From assembly GCF_024171785.1 (NCBI RefSeq), contig NZ_JAMTCK010000002.1:434001-498000 (forward strand): DNA of 64,000 nucleotides. The letters are read 5' to 3'. Each line of letters begins with the position of its first letter. The stretch's first letter is position 1. This document shows, in pieces, positions 26,216 through 34,340 of this stretch. The notes beneath the pieces were generated by a model. The model made no database searches and was not told where the DNA came from. It saw only the letters and a list, made by a program, of their open reading frames with translations. The DNA is from Goodfellowiella coeruleoviolacea (GTDB lineage Bacteria; Actinomycetota; Actinomycetes; Mycobacteriales; Pseudonocardiaceae). A program made the position numbers and the translations under genes.

Positions 26216-26947
26216 ATGGGAAAGCGGGTAGGGCCGGTGGAGAGCCTGGACGAGCTGTGGTCATGGGTGGCCGCGAGCGATGGCCAGTCGTGGTCGGCAA
26301 TGACGATTGGCGCGGCCGTGGTCGCACTGCTACTCGTTGGCTGGCGCCGCACATGGCGGATCACCCGGCACGTGATCACCATCGTGCACGAGGCCGGCCA
26401 CGCCCTGGTCGCCCTGCTGACCGGACGCCGGCTCGCCGGCATCCGGCTGCACTCGGACACCTCGGGCGTGACGGTTTCGGTCGGCCGGCCAACCGGCCCG
26501 GGCATGGTGTTCACCTCGCTGGCCGGCTACATCGCGCCATCCCTGGTCGGACTCGGCCTGGCCGCACTGGTCGCGGCCAAGCGCACCGAGTTGACCCTGT
26601 GGCTGAGCATCGGCCTGCTGGTCGCCATGCTCGTGGTGATCCGCAACGTGTTCGGCGTGATCTCGATCGTGCTGACCGGCGCGGTGTTCTTCCTCGTCTC
26701 CTGGTACGCCGACCAGAGCGTGCAGGCCGCGTTCTGCTACCTGGTCGCGTGGTTCCTGCTGTTCGGCGGCATCCGGCCGGTGGGGGAGTTGCAGCGCAAG
26801 CGCCGCACCGGCCAGGCCAAGGACTCCGACGCCGACCAGCTGGCCCGCCTGACCCGGACGCCGGGCATCCTCTGGGTCGGCCTCTTCGGCGTGGTGAGCA
26901 TCGCCGCCCTGCTGTTCGGCGGCGGCTTACTCCTCGGCACCGCCTGA
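26216..26947 (+). CDS. M50-family membrane metalloprotease-like protein
   Basis: 243 aa with about six hydrophobic segments. The zinc motif HEAGH (within VITIVHEAGHALVALLTGRR) fits HExxH of M50 proteases. The short soluble stretch after it and the downstream hydrophobic repeats match the M50B-like actinobacterial group rather than Rip1/SpoIVFB with a PDZ domain. The third ligand (usually an Asp in a later segment) is not obvious to me, so activity is not certain. ATG 26216. Confidence 0.82.
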   Translation: MGKRVGPVESLDELWSWVAASDGQSWSAMTIGAAVVALLLVGWRRTWRITRHVITIVHEAGHALVALLTGRRLAGIRLHSDTSGVTVSVGRPTGPGMVFTSLAGYIAPSLVGLGLAALVAAKRTELTLWLSIGLLVAMLVVIRNVFGVISIVLTGAVFFLVSWYADQSVQAAFCYLVAWFLLFGGIRPVGELQRKRRTGQAKDSDADQLARLTRTPGILWVGLFGVVSIAALLFGGGLLLGTA

Positions 26948-27023
26948 CAGACCAACGAGATTCGGGGCTGGTGACGGATCACCCGTTACCAGCCCCGTTT
27001 GCTGTCCCCAGGTGGGCAGACGG

Positions 27024-27230
27024 TCAGCCGAGATCGAACCGACCACTCTTGGCCGCCGTGAGGAACTGCGTCCAGGCACCGGTGTTGACCTGGATGTTTC
27101 CTGCCTCGGGGTGCTTGCTGTCCCGCAAGCCGGCCCAGTTTGCACCGAGGGCAACCTCGACGCAGTCGTACTTCTTGTTCGAATTGCTACGCGAACTCTT
27201 ACGCCAGGTGGAGACCGGGGTTGTCATCAC
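27024..27230 (-). CDS. DUF397 protein
   Basis: 68 aa. TPVSTWRKSSRSNSNKKYDC, VEVALGANWAGLRDSKHPEA and ending WTQFLTAAKSG: the standard DUF397 pattern found next to XRE/DUF5753 regulators in actinomycetes. Its start overlaps the regulator's end by 32 nt, indicating coupled translation and a partner function, possibly as a small toxin/antitoxin-like or signalling companion. Biochemical function is unknown. Confidence 0.92.
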   Translation of the reverse strand: MMTTPVSTWRKSSRSNSNKKYDCVEVALGANWAGLRDSKHPEAGNIQVNTGAWTQFLTAAKSGRFDLG

Positions 27231-28095
27231 GTGAGTCCTCTCCAGGGTTGCCCAGCTTCGACGCGATCGCGGCGATCAACCCCCTGGATTCTTCCTCACT
27301 GAGGGCAACGTGAGAAAGGTTGTCCAACACCTGCCGATACCGGCGAATGTGATCGTTGTCCTCGACGAACATGTTGGCGGTGCTCGTCTCCAGGAACACC
27401 ACGGGCTTGATCTCGCTGAATTCCATGAAGACGAACGAGCTATCGAGGCCAGCATGAGCGCCTGCCGTGCTGGGAACGACCCGCAGCGAGATGTACGTGC
27501 GCACCGACATTCTGAGCAGGTGATGCAACTGGTCGCGGAGCACGTCGATGCCGCCGATCGGCAGGCGGAGCACCTGCTCGTGCATCAGGAAGGTGAACTC
27601 CGGACGATGCAGCGATCGAAAGAGCGCCTGTCGAGCCAGTCGTGTGGTGACCGAACTCTCCACTTCCTCAGCCGGAACGCCCGGTACCGTAGCGAAGATC
27701 GCCCGCATGTAGTCCGGAGTCTGTAGCAGGCCCGGCACGAGGTTGATCCGCCAGTTCGTCAACCGTGTCGCTATGGCCTCGTGCTCCAGGAAGGTGTAGG
27801 ACCGGGACTCCCTGCGCCCGAGAAGCTCCTGTATCCACCAGCCGGGCCGCTTGGCCTCGTAACAGATCTGCATCAGCCGGTCGCGCTCGGTCGCCGGTGC
27901 CTGGCACAGACCCAGGAAAAAGATCACATCCTCGGGATTCAACGTGCCCTTGCCGCTGAGCAGCCGCGACACCTTGCTTTCGTCCCACTGCAACCGCCGT
28001 GCCGCGGCTCGGCCGTCCAACTTGGCCTGCTCCATCAGCTTGCGCAGCCCCTTGCCCAGTTCACGCGCTGCGACGGTTGGTTGGCGATCGCCCAT
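27199..28095 (-). CDS. XRE-family regulator with DUF5753 domain
   Basis: 298 aa. N-terminal Cro/CI-type HTH (ELGKGLRKLMEQAKLDGRAA, then RLQWDESKVSRLLSGKG) and a C-terminal DUF5753 domain (about 100-290) with the family's INLVPGLLQTPDYMRAIF segment. Paired with the overlapping DUF397 gene. In streptomycetes such pairs (e.g. bldB/whiJ-type systems) influence development; that role here is an inference. ATG 28095 follows GAAAGGAGGGG. Confidence 0.93.
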   Translation of the reverse strand: MGDRQPTVAARELGKGLRKLMEQAKLDGRAAARRLQWDESKVSRLLSGKGTLNPEDVIFFLGLCQAPATERDRLMQICYEAKRPGWWIQELLGRRESRSYTFLEHEAIATRLTNWRINLVPGLLQTPDYMRAIFATVPGVPAEEVESSVTTRLARQALFRSLHRPEFTFLMHEQVLRLPIGGIDVLRDQLHHLLRMSVRTYISLRVVPSTAGAHAGLDSSFVFMEFSEIKPVVFLETSTANMFVEDNDHIRRYRQVLDNLSHVALSEEESRGLIAAIASKLGNPGEDSRDDNPGLHLA

Positions 28096-28258
28096 AGACC
28101 CCTCCTTTCAGGGTGGTGCAACGCTATGGCCACGCCGCGTGGGATTGGGAGTCTTCCGGGGTTAATCCACCCAACTGGGTTCCGTGTGGAACCGTGCCAA
28201 TCACTCCGATCAAAGTGGCCAAGATCAATGCGCTACACGGGGGTGTGGGTGGCAGACG

Positions 28259-28510
28259 ATGCGAGAACTGGTGACGACGAATCCGGGAGCAGCACTGGTC
28301 GTCACCATTTTGTTGGGGCTGGGCGGCATTCTCTTGATGACGGTGCTGATGTCGTTGGCCCGCAGGGTGGTGCGGGCATGGCGACGGCGTCTTCAGGAAG
28401 CCCTGGACCGCGAGCTGTTTGGCCACAGCATGACGGAGATGCGGGCTCGCCGGACCCGAATCCAACTGACCACGGGCAAACCGCCGGGACGGTGGAACCC
28501 GAGGTGGTAG
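28259..28510 (+). CDS. Small single-pass membrane protein
   Basis: 83 aa from ATG 28259: MRELVTTNPG, one hydrophobic helix (AALVVTILLGLGGILLMTVL) and then a basic cytoplasmic tail (ARRVVRAWRRRLQEALDREL). No family recognised. It lies downstream of, and divergent from, the XRE/DUF397 pair and overlaps the next small ORF by 19 nt. The 163-bp upstream gap shows no clear motif. Confidence 0.55.
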   Translation: MRELVTTNPGAALVVTILLGLGGILLMTVLMSLARRVVRAWRRRLQEALDRELFGHSMTEMRARRTRIQLTTGKPPGRWNPRW

Positions 28511-28722
28511 CTCACGTCTGGTGGCTGTCCCAGTACGACTGGATGTGCCACGCCTTCCGGGCGGACCAGCTTGAGCAGGCGGACCGGAAGTTCTTCGAAG
28601 CGGAGTGCGGACATTCCGTACCCGTGGACAAGCTGTACCGGAGGCGGTCGGTCGACTGGTGTTGGCACTGCCTGCACTCGGTCGGCTTCAGACTTCCTGA
28701 CCTGGCCTACCGCTACTGCTGA
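28492..28722 (+). CDS. Small Cys/His-containing protein
   Basis: 76 aa from GTG 28492 (GTG 28504 possible). Contains VWWLSQYDWMCHAFRADQLE, then CGHSVPVDKLYRR and WCWHCLHSVGFRLPD. The C-H, CGH and CWHC groups could form a small zinc site. Similar short proteins beside XRE/DUF397 genes occur in Pseudonocardiales; function unknown. The longer frame starting at 27781 is antisense to the XRE gene and not used. Confidence 0.6.
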   Translation: MEPEVVAHVWWLSQYDWMCHAFRADQLEQADRKFFEAECGHSVPVDKLYRRRSVDWCWHCLHSVGFRLPDLAYRYC

Positions 28723-28759
28723 GCGGTTCTCGATTCGGGTGGGTGGCCGCGTCGCGGGG

Positions 28760-29545
28760 TCAGCCCCGGTCGCCGAAGTCCAGGCGGTCGGCCAGGCTCG
28801 CCGCGGTGAACGCGGCCACCAACTCGTCGCGCCCCTCGGTGAAGTGGGCCCAGCCCTCGTAGTGGACGGGAACCACCCGGCGGGCACCGAGGATTTCGGC
28901 GGCCTCGGCGGACTGGGCGCTGTCGAGGACGAGCGGCCCGCCGTCGAAGACAACGGGGAAGCGGGGTGCTCCGGCGAAGAGGACGGCGGTGTCCACCGGG
29001 GCGAAGCGCTCGGCGATCTGCTGGACCACGTCGAGCGAGGCGTTGTCGCCGCTGACGTAGACGGTGGGCAGACCTGCCCCGTGCAGCACGAAGCCGACGA
29101 CCTCGCCGGTGACCGGCTCAACCTCCGCACGTTCCCCTGGCCCGTGGATCGCGGGCACGGCCGTCACCGTGACCGTGCCGCCGCCGGGCCGGTCGAGTTC
29201 GACCGACTCCCAGTCGGCCATTCCCCTGGCCGTGCCGCCGAGGCGCTGTCCGCCGCCGGGCGTGGTGAGGGTGAGTGGGACGTCGGCGAGCAGGGCCCGG
29301 CCGGAGTTGTCGAGGTTGTCGGCGTGCTCGTCGTGGGAGAGCAGGACCACGTCGATGCGGCCGAGATCGGCGGGACTGCCGGCCGAGGGCGCGGTCTTGG
29401 TCAGGACCGGTCGGCCGGGCCGCTGGTAGTCGCCGGGCTCGTCAAAGGTCGGGTCGGTGAGGAACCGCAGCCCGCCGTACTCGAACAGGGCGGTCGGGCC
29501 GCCGAAGACGTGGACGGGGAACTGGTTGCTGGCATCGCCGGCCAT
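28760..29545 (-). CDS. MBL-fold metallohydrolase (UlaG-like)
   Basis: 261 aa. Metallo-beta-lactamase fold with LSHDEHADNLD as the HxHxDxxD-like metal motif, AIHGPG, VYVSGDNASLD, and a C-terminal RRVVPVHYEGWAHF His. ATG 29545 preceded by GAGGTG; a longer start at 29590 overlaps the operator. Enzymes of this group hydrolyse lactones or phosphoesters; substrate unknown. Divergent from a CGNR-type regulator, with a palindrome covering its ribosome-binding site. Confidence 0.88.
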   Translation of the reverse strand: MAGDASNQFPVHVFGGPTALFEYGGLRFLTDPTFDEPGDYQRPGRPVLTKTAPSAGSPADLGRIDVVLLSHDEHADNLDNSGRALLADVPLTLTTPGGGQRLGGTARGMADWESVELDRPGGGTVTVTAVPAIHGPGERAEVEPVTGEVVGFVLHGAGLPTVYVSGDNASLDVVQQIAERFAPVDTAVLFAGAPRFPVVFDGGPLVLDSAQSAEAAEILGARRVVPVHYEGWAHFTEGRDELVAAFTAASLADRLDFGDRG

Positions 29546-29550
29546 GAAAC

Positions 29551-29584
29551 ACCTCACGGTAGAAAGACTGTTTTGCCGTGAGGT
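29551..29584. promoter_or_regulatory. Palindromic operator between MBL-fold and CGNR genes
   Basis: ACCTCACGG (29551-29559) and CCGTGAGGT (29576-29584): perfect 9-bp arms separated by 16 bp, starting 6 bp upstream of the MBL-fold start codon. A natural target for the divergent CGNR regulator. A third half-site, CTCACGG, occurs at about 29599. Confidence 0.65.
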
Positions 29585-29623
29585 GATCATAGGCAGCTCT
29601 CACGGATAGAGACAAGACATACC

Positions 29624-30379
29624 ATGAGAGGCATGCGGGAATCCGTGACTGCCGAGCCTGTGACTGCCGAGCCTGTGGCCGTCGAGCCTGTGGCCGTCGA
29701 GCCTGCGGCCACCGAGCCCGTGACCACCGAGCCTGCGACCGCCGAGCCCGTGACCGTCGAGCCTGTGACCACCGAGCCCGTGGCCACCGAGCCCGTGACC
29801 GCTGTGCTGCCGCCCGCACCGGGAGCGGAGCAGTACCCGGCGCTCGACTTCGCGAACAGCGCCATTGCGCTGCCCGGCGGCCAGTTCCTCGACCTCCTCG
29901 GCACTCCGGCGACCGCCACCCGATGGCTGGTCGAGCACGACCTCGCCCCGGCCGGTGCCGGACTTCAGGAGATGTGCGCGGCGCAGCTGCGGTCGCTGCG
30001 CGAACAGGTGCGCGCGCTGCTCGCGTCGCACGTCGCCCAGGCGCCGGCCCCGCCTGGCGCGCTGTCCGCGCTCAACGACGCGCTCACCAGGGCACCCTCC
30101 GCCGCACTGCTGTGCTGGGACCCCACCCGTGGCCTGCACCGCGCCACCGCCCACCCCGTCACGCAGATCGTTGACCGCGCTCTCGCCGTCCTCGCCGCGA
30201 ACGCCGCCGACCTGCTCACCGGGTCGGACGCGGGCTGCATCGCCGCCTGCGGTGCCACCCCCTGCAACCGCTACCTGTTGCGCACCCACGCCCGCCGCCA
30301 CTGGTGCTCCACCCGCTGCGGTGACCGGGTCCGGGCCGCCCGCGCCTACGCCCGTCGCACCCGGTCCACAAAGGACTGA
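29624..30379 (+). CDS. CGNR zinc-finger (ABATE-type) regulator with repetitive N-terminus
   Basis: 251 aa. Residues about 5-60 are a run of (V/A)T(A/T)EP-like pentapeptides encoded by 15-bp repeats. The ABATE domain then begins at PALDFANSAIALPGGQFLDL. The C-terminal zinc finger reads CIAACGATPCNRYLLRTH and HWCSTRCGDRVRAARAY. The namesake motif is CGDR here rather than CGNR, while the four Cys are retained. Probable regulator of the divergent MBL-fold gene. An inner start near residue 60 is conceivable if the repeat is not translated. Confidence 0.85.
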   Translation: MRGMRESVTAEPVTAEPVAVEPVAVEPAATEPVTTEPATAEPVTVEPVTTEPVATEPVTAVLPPAPGAEQYPALDFANSAIALPGGQFLDLLGTPATATRWLVEHDLAPAGAGLQEMCAAQLRSLREQVRALLASHVAQAPAPPGALSALNDALTRAPSAALLCWDPTRGLHRATAHPVTQIVDRALAVLAANAADLLTGSDAGCIAACGATPCNRYLLRTHARRHWCSTRCGDRVRAARAYARRTRSTKD

Positions 30380-30396
30380 TGCCGGCGCCAGGAACA

Positions 30397-30480
30397 AAGG
30401 CAGTCACTAGAAAGCAGTCACTAGAAAGCGGTCACTAAAAAGCAGACGCTAAGAGGCGATCACTAAAGGCAGCCGCTAAA
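30397..30480. repeat. Six 14-bp tandem units spanning the stop codon of the HNH gene
   Basis: Units: AAGGCAGTCACTAG, AAAGCAGTCACTAG, AAAGCGGTCACTAA, AAAGCAGACGCTAA, GAGGCGATCACTAA and AGGCAGCCGCTAAA, from 30397 to 30480. The HNH stop (cta at 30476-30478, TAG on its strand) lies in the last unit and a cta is kept in every unit. The array fills the convergent gap between the CGNR and HNH genes. Confidence 0.93.
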
Positions 30481-31642
30481 AAGGTGGCCTGTCGTTGGTG
30501 TCAACACCAACCCGTGTGGCTGGCCCATTCGCCAGAACCGGTTCTGATGCGCGGGAGTATTCACGCCCGGTGGGGCTGGTCCAGACGACCGTGCCGTTGT
30601 CCAGTCGCTTTGACCGCCATTGGGCCGCGTGCTTCAGCCGGTGGTGGTGACGGCACAGGGTGGTCAGGTTTTCCGCCGAGGTCGGGCCGTCGGGATAGGG
30701 CACGTGGTGATCGAGGTCGCATTGTGCGGCGGCGCGGAGACAACCGGGGAATCGACAGGTCTTGTCCCGGGTGCGAACGTGGTCGGCGAGTGCGACCGGC
30801 GGCCGGTAGGTGCGGCGGCCGTGGTCGAGCAGGGCACCACTGACCGGGTCGGTGAGCAGCCGGCACCACGTGCCCTCGGCGGCGATCTCGCGGGCCACAC
30901 TGGCCGGGATTTCCCCGTATCCGGCCAGTTCACCAGGCTGGTCGTCCAGCCCGAGCAGCGTGGTGGCCGCGATCGTGACCTGGATCTGGGCCTGGTAGCT
31001 GGCCTCGCCCAGGCAGATGTCCACGAAAGCGTCGGCCCGCCGCTGGTCGGCGGTGCGCGGGTCGCCCGGGGTGCGCGCCTGGCAGGCAGCGGCGTTGATC
31101 TTGTCGATGATGGCCAGCGCGAGGTGCGCCGGCAGGTGGGCGCGCAGCTCAGCCATGCCGTCGTCGCAGGACTGGAGTCGCACGGACCGGTCCGCGACGC
31201 GCTGCCGGTGTCGGGCTTCGGCGCCGTCCGGGTCGACGCGGTGGACGGCCCGGCGGGTGTACTGGCGCATGGTGGCGGCGTTCTGGTTGGGCGCCACGGC
31301 CAGCACCTTGTCCTCGACCTCGCGGGCCTGCTCGGTGGTCAGGGGCAGGGTGAGTTCGGACAGCGTCCTGGCCTTGTAGGCGTCGATCTGGCCGGCCTGG
31401 AGCGCGGCCAGGGTGGCGGGGAGCCGGGTGGCCAGATCGGTGGCCAACGACAGTTGGGTGTTGGCGTGGTTTTCGGTCCACCGAGCGGCCAGCGCGAGTT
31501 CGGCAGCGGCGAATTCGGGTTGGTTGTGGGCGCGCTGGTATTCGGCGAGGGCGTGCATCCGCAGACCCTCGACGATGTTGATCATCGCGCTGTACTCGAC
31601 TATCCTGTCGAGCAGCTTTCCGATTTCCCCCTCGGTGGACAT
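30476..31642 (-). CDS. DUF222 / HNH endonuclease-domain protein
   Basis: 388 aa. N-terminal DUF222 helical domain (about 20-260) and C-terminal HNH: RTRDKTCRFPGCLRAAAQCD, LDHHVPYPDGPTSAEN, LTTLCRHHHRLKHAAQW. These 13E12-type proteins are present in many copies in Actinobacteria, often scattered and repetitive, and are suspected mobile or intron-like elements. Metal-binding Cys and catalytic His residues look intact. It borders the CDPS locus. No flanking inverted repeats found. Confidence 0.92.
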   Translation of the reverse strand: MSTEGEIGKLLDRIVEYSAMINIVEGLRMHALAEYQRAHNQPEFAAAELALAARWTENHANTQLSLATDLATRLPATLAALQAGQIDAYKARTLSELTLPLTTEQAREVEDKVLAVAPNQNAATMRQYTRRAVHRVDPDGAEARHRQRVADRSVRLQSCDDGMAELRAHLPAHLALAIIDKINAAACQARTPGDPRTADQRRADAFVDICLGEASYQAQIQVTIAATTLLGLDDQPGELAGYGEIPASVAREIAAEGTWCRLLTDPVSGALLDHGRRTYRPPVALADHVRTRDKTCRFPGCLRAAAQCDLDHHVPYPDGPTSAENLTTLCRHHHRLKHAAQWRSKRLDNGTVVWTSPTGREYSRASEPVLANGPATRVGVDTNDRPPF

Positions 31643-32202
31643 ATTTCCAGGTTACGTAACCGTCCCACCCTTTTCATCACTCGATCAGGTGTTCTACCTC
31701 TTTGCGACTCGACGGCAGAAGGGCGAGTGGGCTACCAGCTCGCGCGTATATGCGGAAATTGAGTGTGAAGTCGGAACGGCAGTCAGGGTGACCACACCCA
31801 TCGTCTTTTTCCCAACGCGCCCCACGACCCACCCGCCAGTTGCCCTACCAGGTCCGGCACGCTGCCAGTCCCAGCACGCTGCCAGTCCCAGCACGCTGCC
31901 AGGTTCAGCCCCTGCCAGTCCCAGCATCCTGTCGGCCGTTGCCTAGCTCCCCGCTGCCCCGGAACGGCACCGGGCAGCGGCCCTTTTACTGGCCGGCGTG
32001 GCGATCCGCGTTGTTGACACACTGCGGAAACAGCATTCGTGGGTATTACGCCCGAGTGGGTGACCCACGTTCGAGTGGAAGTCGCTTTGGCTGCTGGGAC
32101 AGTCCTTTACGCTCCGGTGCTGCGGCAGTACGGCTAGTAGCAGTAGCCATAGTCCACTGTGGCCTGCGAGCCAACTGGAACCGCACCGGAAACAAGCGCT
32201 AG
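31643..32202. other. 560-bp non-coding gap with a 17-bp x4 tandem repeat
   Basis: The gap between the divergent HNH and methyltransferase genes has lower GC than its surroundings. It holds four units of GCACGCTGCCAGTCCCA or close variants at 31857-31873, 31874-31890, 31891-31907 and 31908-31923. There is also a TCCACTGTGG half-palindrome near 32155. No convincing ORF, RNA gene or terminator was seen. The promoter of the methyltransferase/CDPS genes probably lies here. Confidence 0.8.
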
Positions 32203-33219
32203 ATGGTGGAGGTGTTGACGACGACAACGCGCATCACGGCGAACGGTGAAGCCGTTTCCAGCGCCCCCGACACGGCACAACCTGTCGAAGCTCCGCCCGT
32301 GGCCGAGACGGTCGAGACGGCTGAGCCTGCCAAGGTGGCTGAGGTGGCTGAGGTGGCCAGTACGGCAGCCAATGTGGCCAGTACGGCGGGTCGGCCGGCC
32401 GCCCCGGTCACCGCCGAGGACGTCGGAAGTTTCTACGACACGGTGACCGACCTGTTCGCCGCCTCCTACGACGGAAACCTCCACGTGGGCTACTGGACGG
32501 AGCAACGGGAGAGCGACACGCTCGCCGCGGCCACGGACCGGATGACCGACGAACTGATCACCCGTCTCGGCGCGAGTCCGGGCCAGCGGGTGCTGGACAT
32601 CGGTTGCGGCACCGGCAAACCAGCCCTGCGCCTGGCGCGGAAGCTCGACGTCGAAGTGGTCGGCATCTCGGTCAGCCACCACCAGGTCGCGCAGGCCAAC
32701 GAACTCGCCCGCCAAGCGGGTTTGGCGGCACGGACGCACTTCGAACACGCCGACGCCACCGCACTGTCCTATCCGGACGAATCGTTCGACGCCGCCTGGA
32801 TGGTCGAGTCGCTCAGCCACATCACCGACCGACGCCGGGCCCTGGCCGAGGTCGCCCGCGTGCTGCGCCGCCGCGGCCGCCTGGTGATCGCGGACGGCAT
32901 GCTGGTCTCCGCCCTGGACCAGTCCAGAGCCGCGCTGATCGCGGAGCTGTGCGCCTCGATGCAGCTGAACAGCCCCGGCAACGCCGAGGAGTACCAGGAA
33001 CTGCTGGCCGCCGCCGGTCTGGAACTGGTGGACATCAGCGACATCACCGAGCACACCCGGTACTCGTACACCCGCCTGGCCCAGGCGATGCGCCAGGAAC
33101 GCGATGTCTACGTGAGACACCTCGGCGAGGACGAGTTCGAGCGCGCCACCTCAGCGCTGGAACGCGCGGACACACTCGCAGAGCTGCGGTATGTCCTGGT
33201 CACGGCCTACCGCATCTGA
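32203..33219 (+). CDS. SAM-dependent methyltransferase 1 of the CDPS locus
   Basis: 338 aa. About 70 low-complexity N-terminal residues (EPAKVAEVAEVASTAANVAS) precede a class I methyltransferase of the natural-product/SMT-like type: FYDTVTDLFAASYDGNLHVG, motif I VLDIGCGTGKPALRLA (130-145), SYPDESFDAAWMVESLSHIT and a substrate-lid C-terminus. Closest in pattern to small-molecule C/O-methyltransferases that start with GNLHxGYW. ATG 32203. Upstream of a second methyltransferase and the CDPS. Target unknown; a methyl on the diketopiperazine or an amino-acid side chain is plausible. Confidence 0.88.
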   Translation: MVEVLTTTTRITANGEAVSSAPDTAQPVEAPPVAETVETAEPAKVAEVAEVASTAANVASTAGRPAAPVTAEDVGSFYDTVTDLFAASYDGNLHVGYWTEQRESDTLAAATDRMTDELITRLGASPGQRVLDIGCGTGKPALRLARKLDVEVVGISVSHHQVAQANELARQAGLAARTHFEHADATALSYPDESFDAAWMVESLSHITDRRRALAEVARVLRRRGRLVIADGMLVSALDQSRAALIAELCASMQLNSPGNAEEYQELLAAAGLELVDISDITEHTRYSYTRLAQAMRQERDVYVRHLGEDEFERATSALERADTLAELRYVLVTAYRI

Positions 33220-33327
33220 TCACGACACGGCAGATCCGCCAGCGGATCGGCGGCCAGCCCCCGACACCACCACCACCGGCACCGCGTCCACGGCCGAGTG
33301 GTGCCCGTGCCCGCACGTCAGGCTTCC

Positions 33328-33402
33328 CAGTTTCCCAAACCCCTGTTTCCCAAACCCCAGTTCCCCGAGCCCCAGTTTCCCGAGCCCCAGTTTCCCAAGC
33401 CG
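33328..33402. repeat. Five 15-bp tandem units between the two methyltransferase genes
   Basis: CAGTTTCCCAAACCC (33328), CTGTTTCCCAAACCC (33343), CAGTTCCCCGAGCCC (33358), CAGTTTCCCGAGCCC (33373) and CAGTTTCCCAAGCCG (33388). It begins about 110 bp after the methyltransferase 1 stop. An open frame runs through it, but the ribosome-binding site at about 33449 marks the real start downstream. Confidence 0.9.
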
Positions 33403-33461
33403 CTGTTGTGCCACAGGAAGCACAACAGGAAACAACACCGTCCGTTTTGGAGGGCAACCAG

Positions 33462-34298
33462 ATGACCGCACAACCCGAGACGATGGAACCGGCGCACGTG
33501 ATCGCCGGGCAGCAGAGGTTCTACGCCGACGAGGTCGCGACCAACTACGACCGCCTGGTCGAGTGGGTCGTCGGCGGCTGGCACGAGAGCCCGCGCACCC
33601 GCATGGGTGACTTCCTGACGCAGCTGTGGGCCAGGCAGGCCACGCCGACGCACGAGGTCCTGGAGATCTGCTGCGGCACCGGGCTCATGCTCCAGGAGCT
33701 GATCCGGCGGGGGTACGCGGTGAGCGGTCTGGACCAGTCCGCCGCGATGCTCGCCCAGGCCCGCCAGCGGCTGGGCGCCGGGGTGGAGCTGGTCCAGGCC
33801 GTGCTGCCGGACATCCCGCTGCGGCACCAGTTCGACGCGGTGATCAGTTCCGCGGCGGCCTTCAACTACCTGCCCGACACCGAGGCGGTTCTCGGCAGGA
33901 CCTTCCAGTCGGTGGCGCAGGTGCTCCGTCCAGGTGGGACGTTCGTCTTCGACATCATGGGGCGCACCATGCTCCAGAAGCACATGGTCGAGCGGTTCGG
34001 CACGAACGTGCTGGCGACCGACCTCGGTGACGCGGCGTTCCTCTGGAAGTTCGCGGCCGACGAGGCCGGCAGGTACAGCGACCTGACCTACGTCCAGTTC
34101 ACCCGGGACAGCAGCCTGCCCGAGGGGCTGTACACCAGGACCACCGAGTTGCACCGCATGTACGTGCACGAGCACGACATCGTCCGGCGGCTCGCCGGGG
34201 ACGCGGGGTTCGTCGACATCCAGGTGTTCGACAACTACTCGCAGCAGCCGGCCGGGGCGGACGCGCTGTACGAGACCTGGACGCTCACCCGAGCCTAG
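33462..34298 (+). CDS. SAM-dependent methyltransferase 2 of the CDPS locus
   Basis: 278 aa. Class I fold with motif I VLEICCGTGLML (66-77), YAVSGLDQSAAMLAQARQRL and FDAVISSAAAFNYLPDTEAV. The C-terminal half (TYVQFTRDSSLPEGLYTRTT, ELHRMYVHEHDIVRRLAGDA) resembles N/O-methyltransferases acting on small metabolites and sugars. ATG 33462 with GGAGGG upstream. 42 bp before the CDPS gene, so co-transcribed. CDPS-linked N-methyltransferases are known (Actinosynnema mirum, nocazine pathway); this one is a candidate of that class, unproven. Confidence 0.88.
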   Translation: MTAQPETMEPAHVIAGQQRFYADEVATNYDRLVEWVVGGWHESPRTRMGDFLTQLWARQATPTHEVLEICCGTGLMLQELIRRGYAVSGLDQSAAMLAQARQRLGAGVELVQAVLPDIPLRHQFDAVISSAAAFNYLPDTEAVLGRTFQSVAQVLRPGGTFVFDIMGRTMLQKHMVERFGTNVLATDLGDAAFLWKFAADEAGRYSDLTYVQFTRDSSLPEGLYTRTTELHRMYVHEHDIVRRLAGDAGFVDIQVFDNYSQQPAGADALYETWTLTRA

Positions 34299-34340
34299 TG
34301 CCGACGCGAAAACGAAACGAGCAGACGGCCGGGAGATCTG

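Noticed and set aside
27781-28722. A 313-codon protein ending in the Cys/His small protein
   Set aside because: Its first 230 codons are antisense to the XRE regulator; only the last 76 codons look real.
30397-30480. CRISPR-like array
   Set aside because: The 14-bp units are contiguous with no unique spacers and no cas genes nearby.
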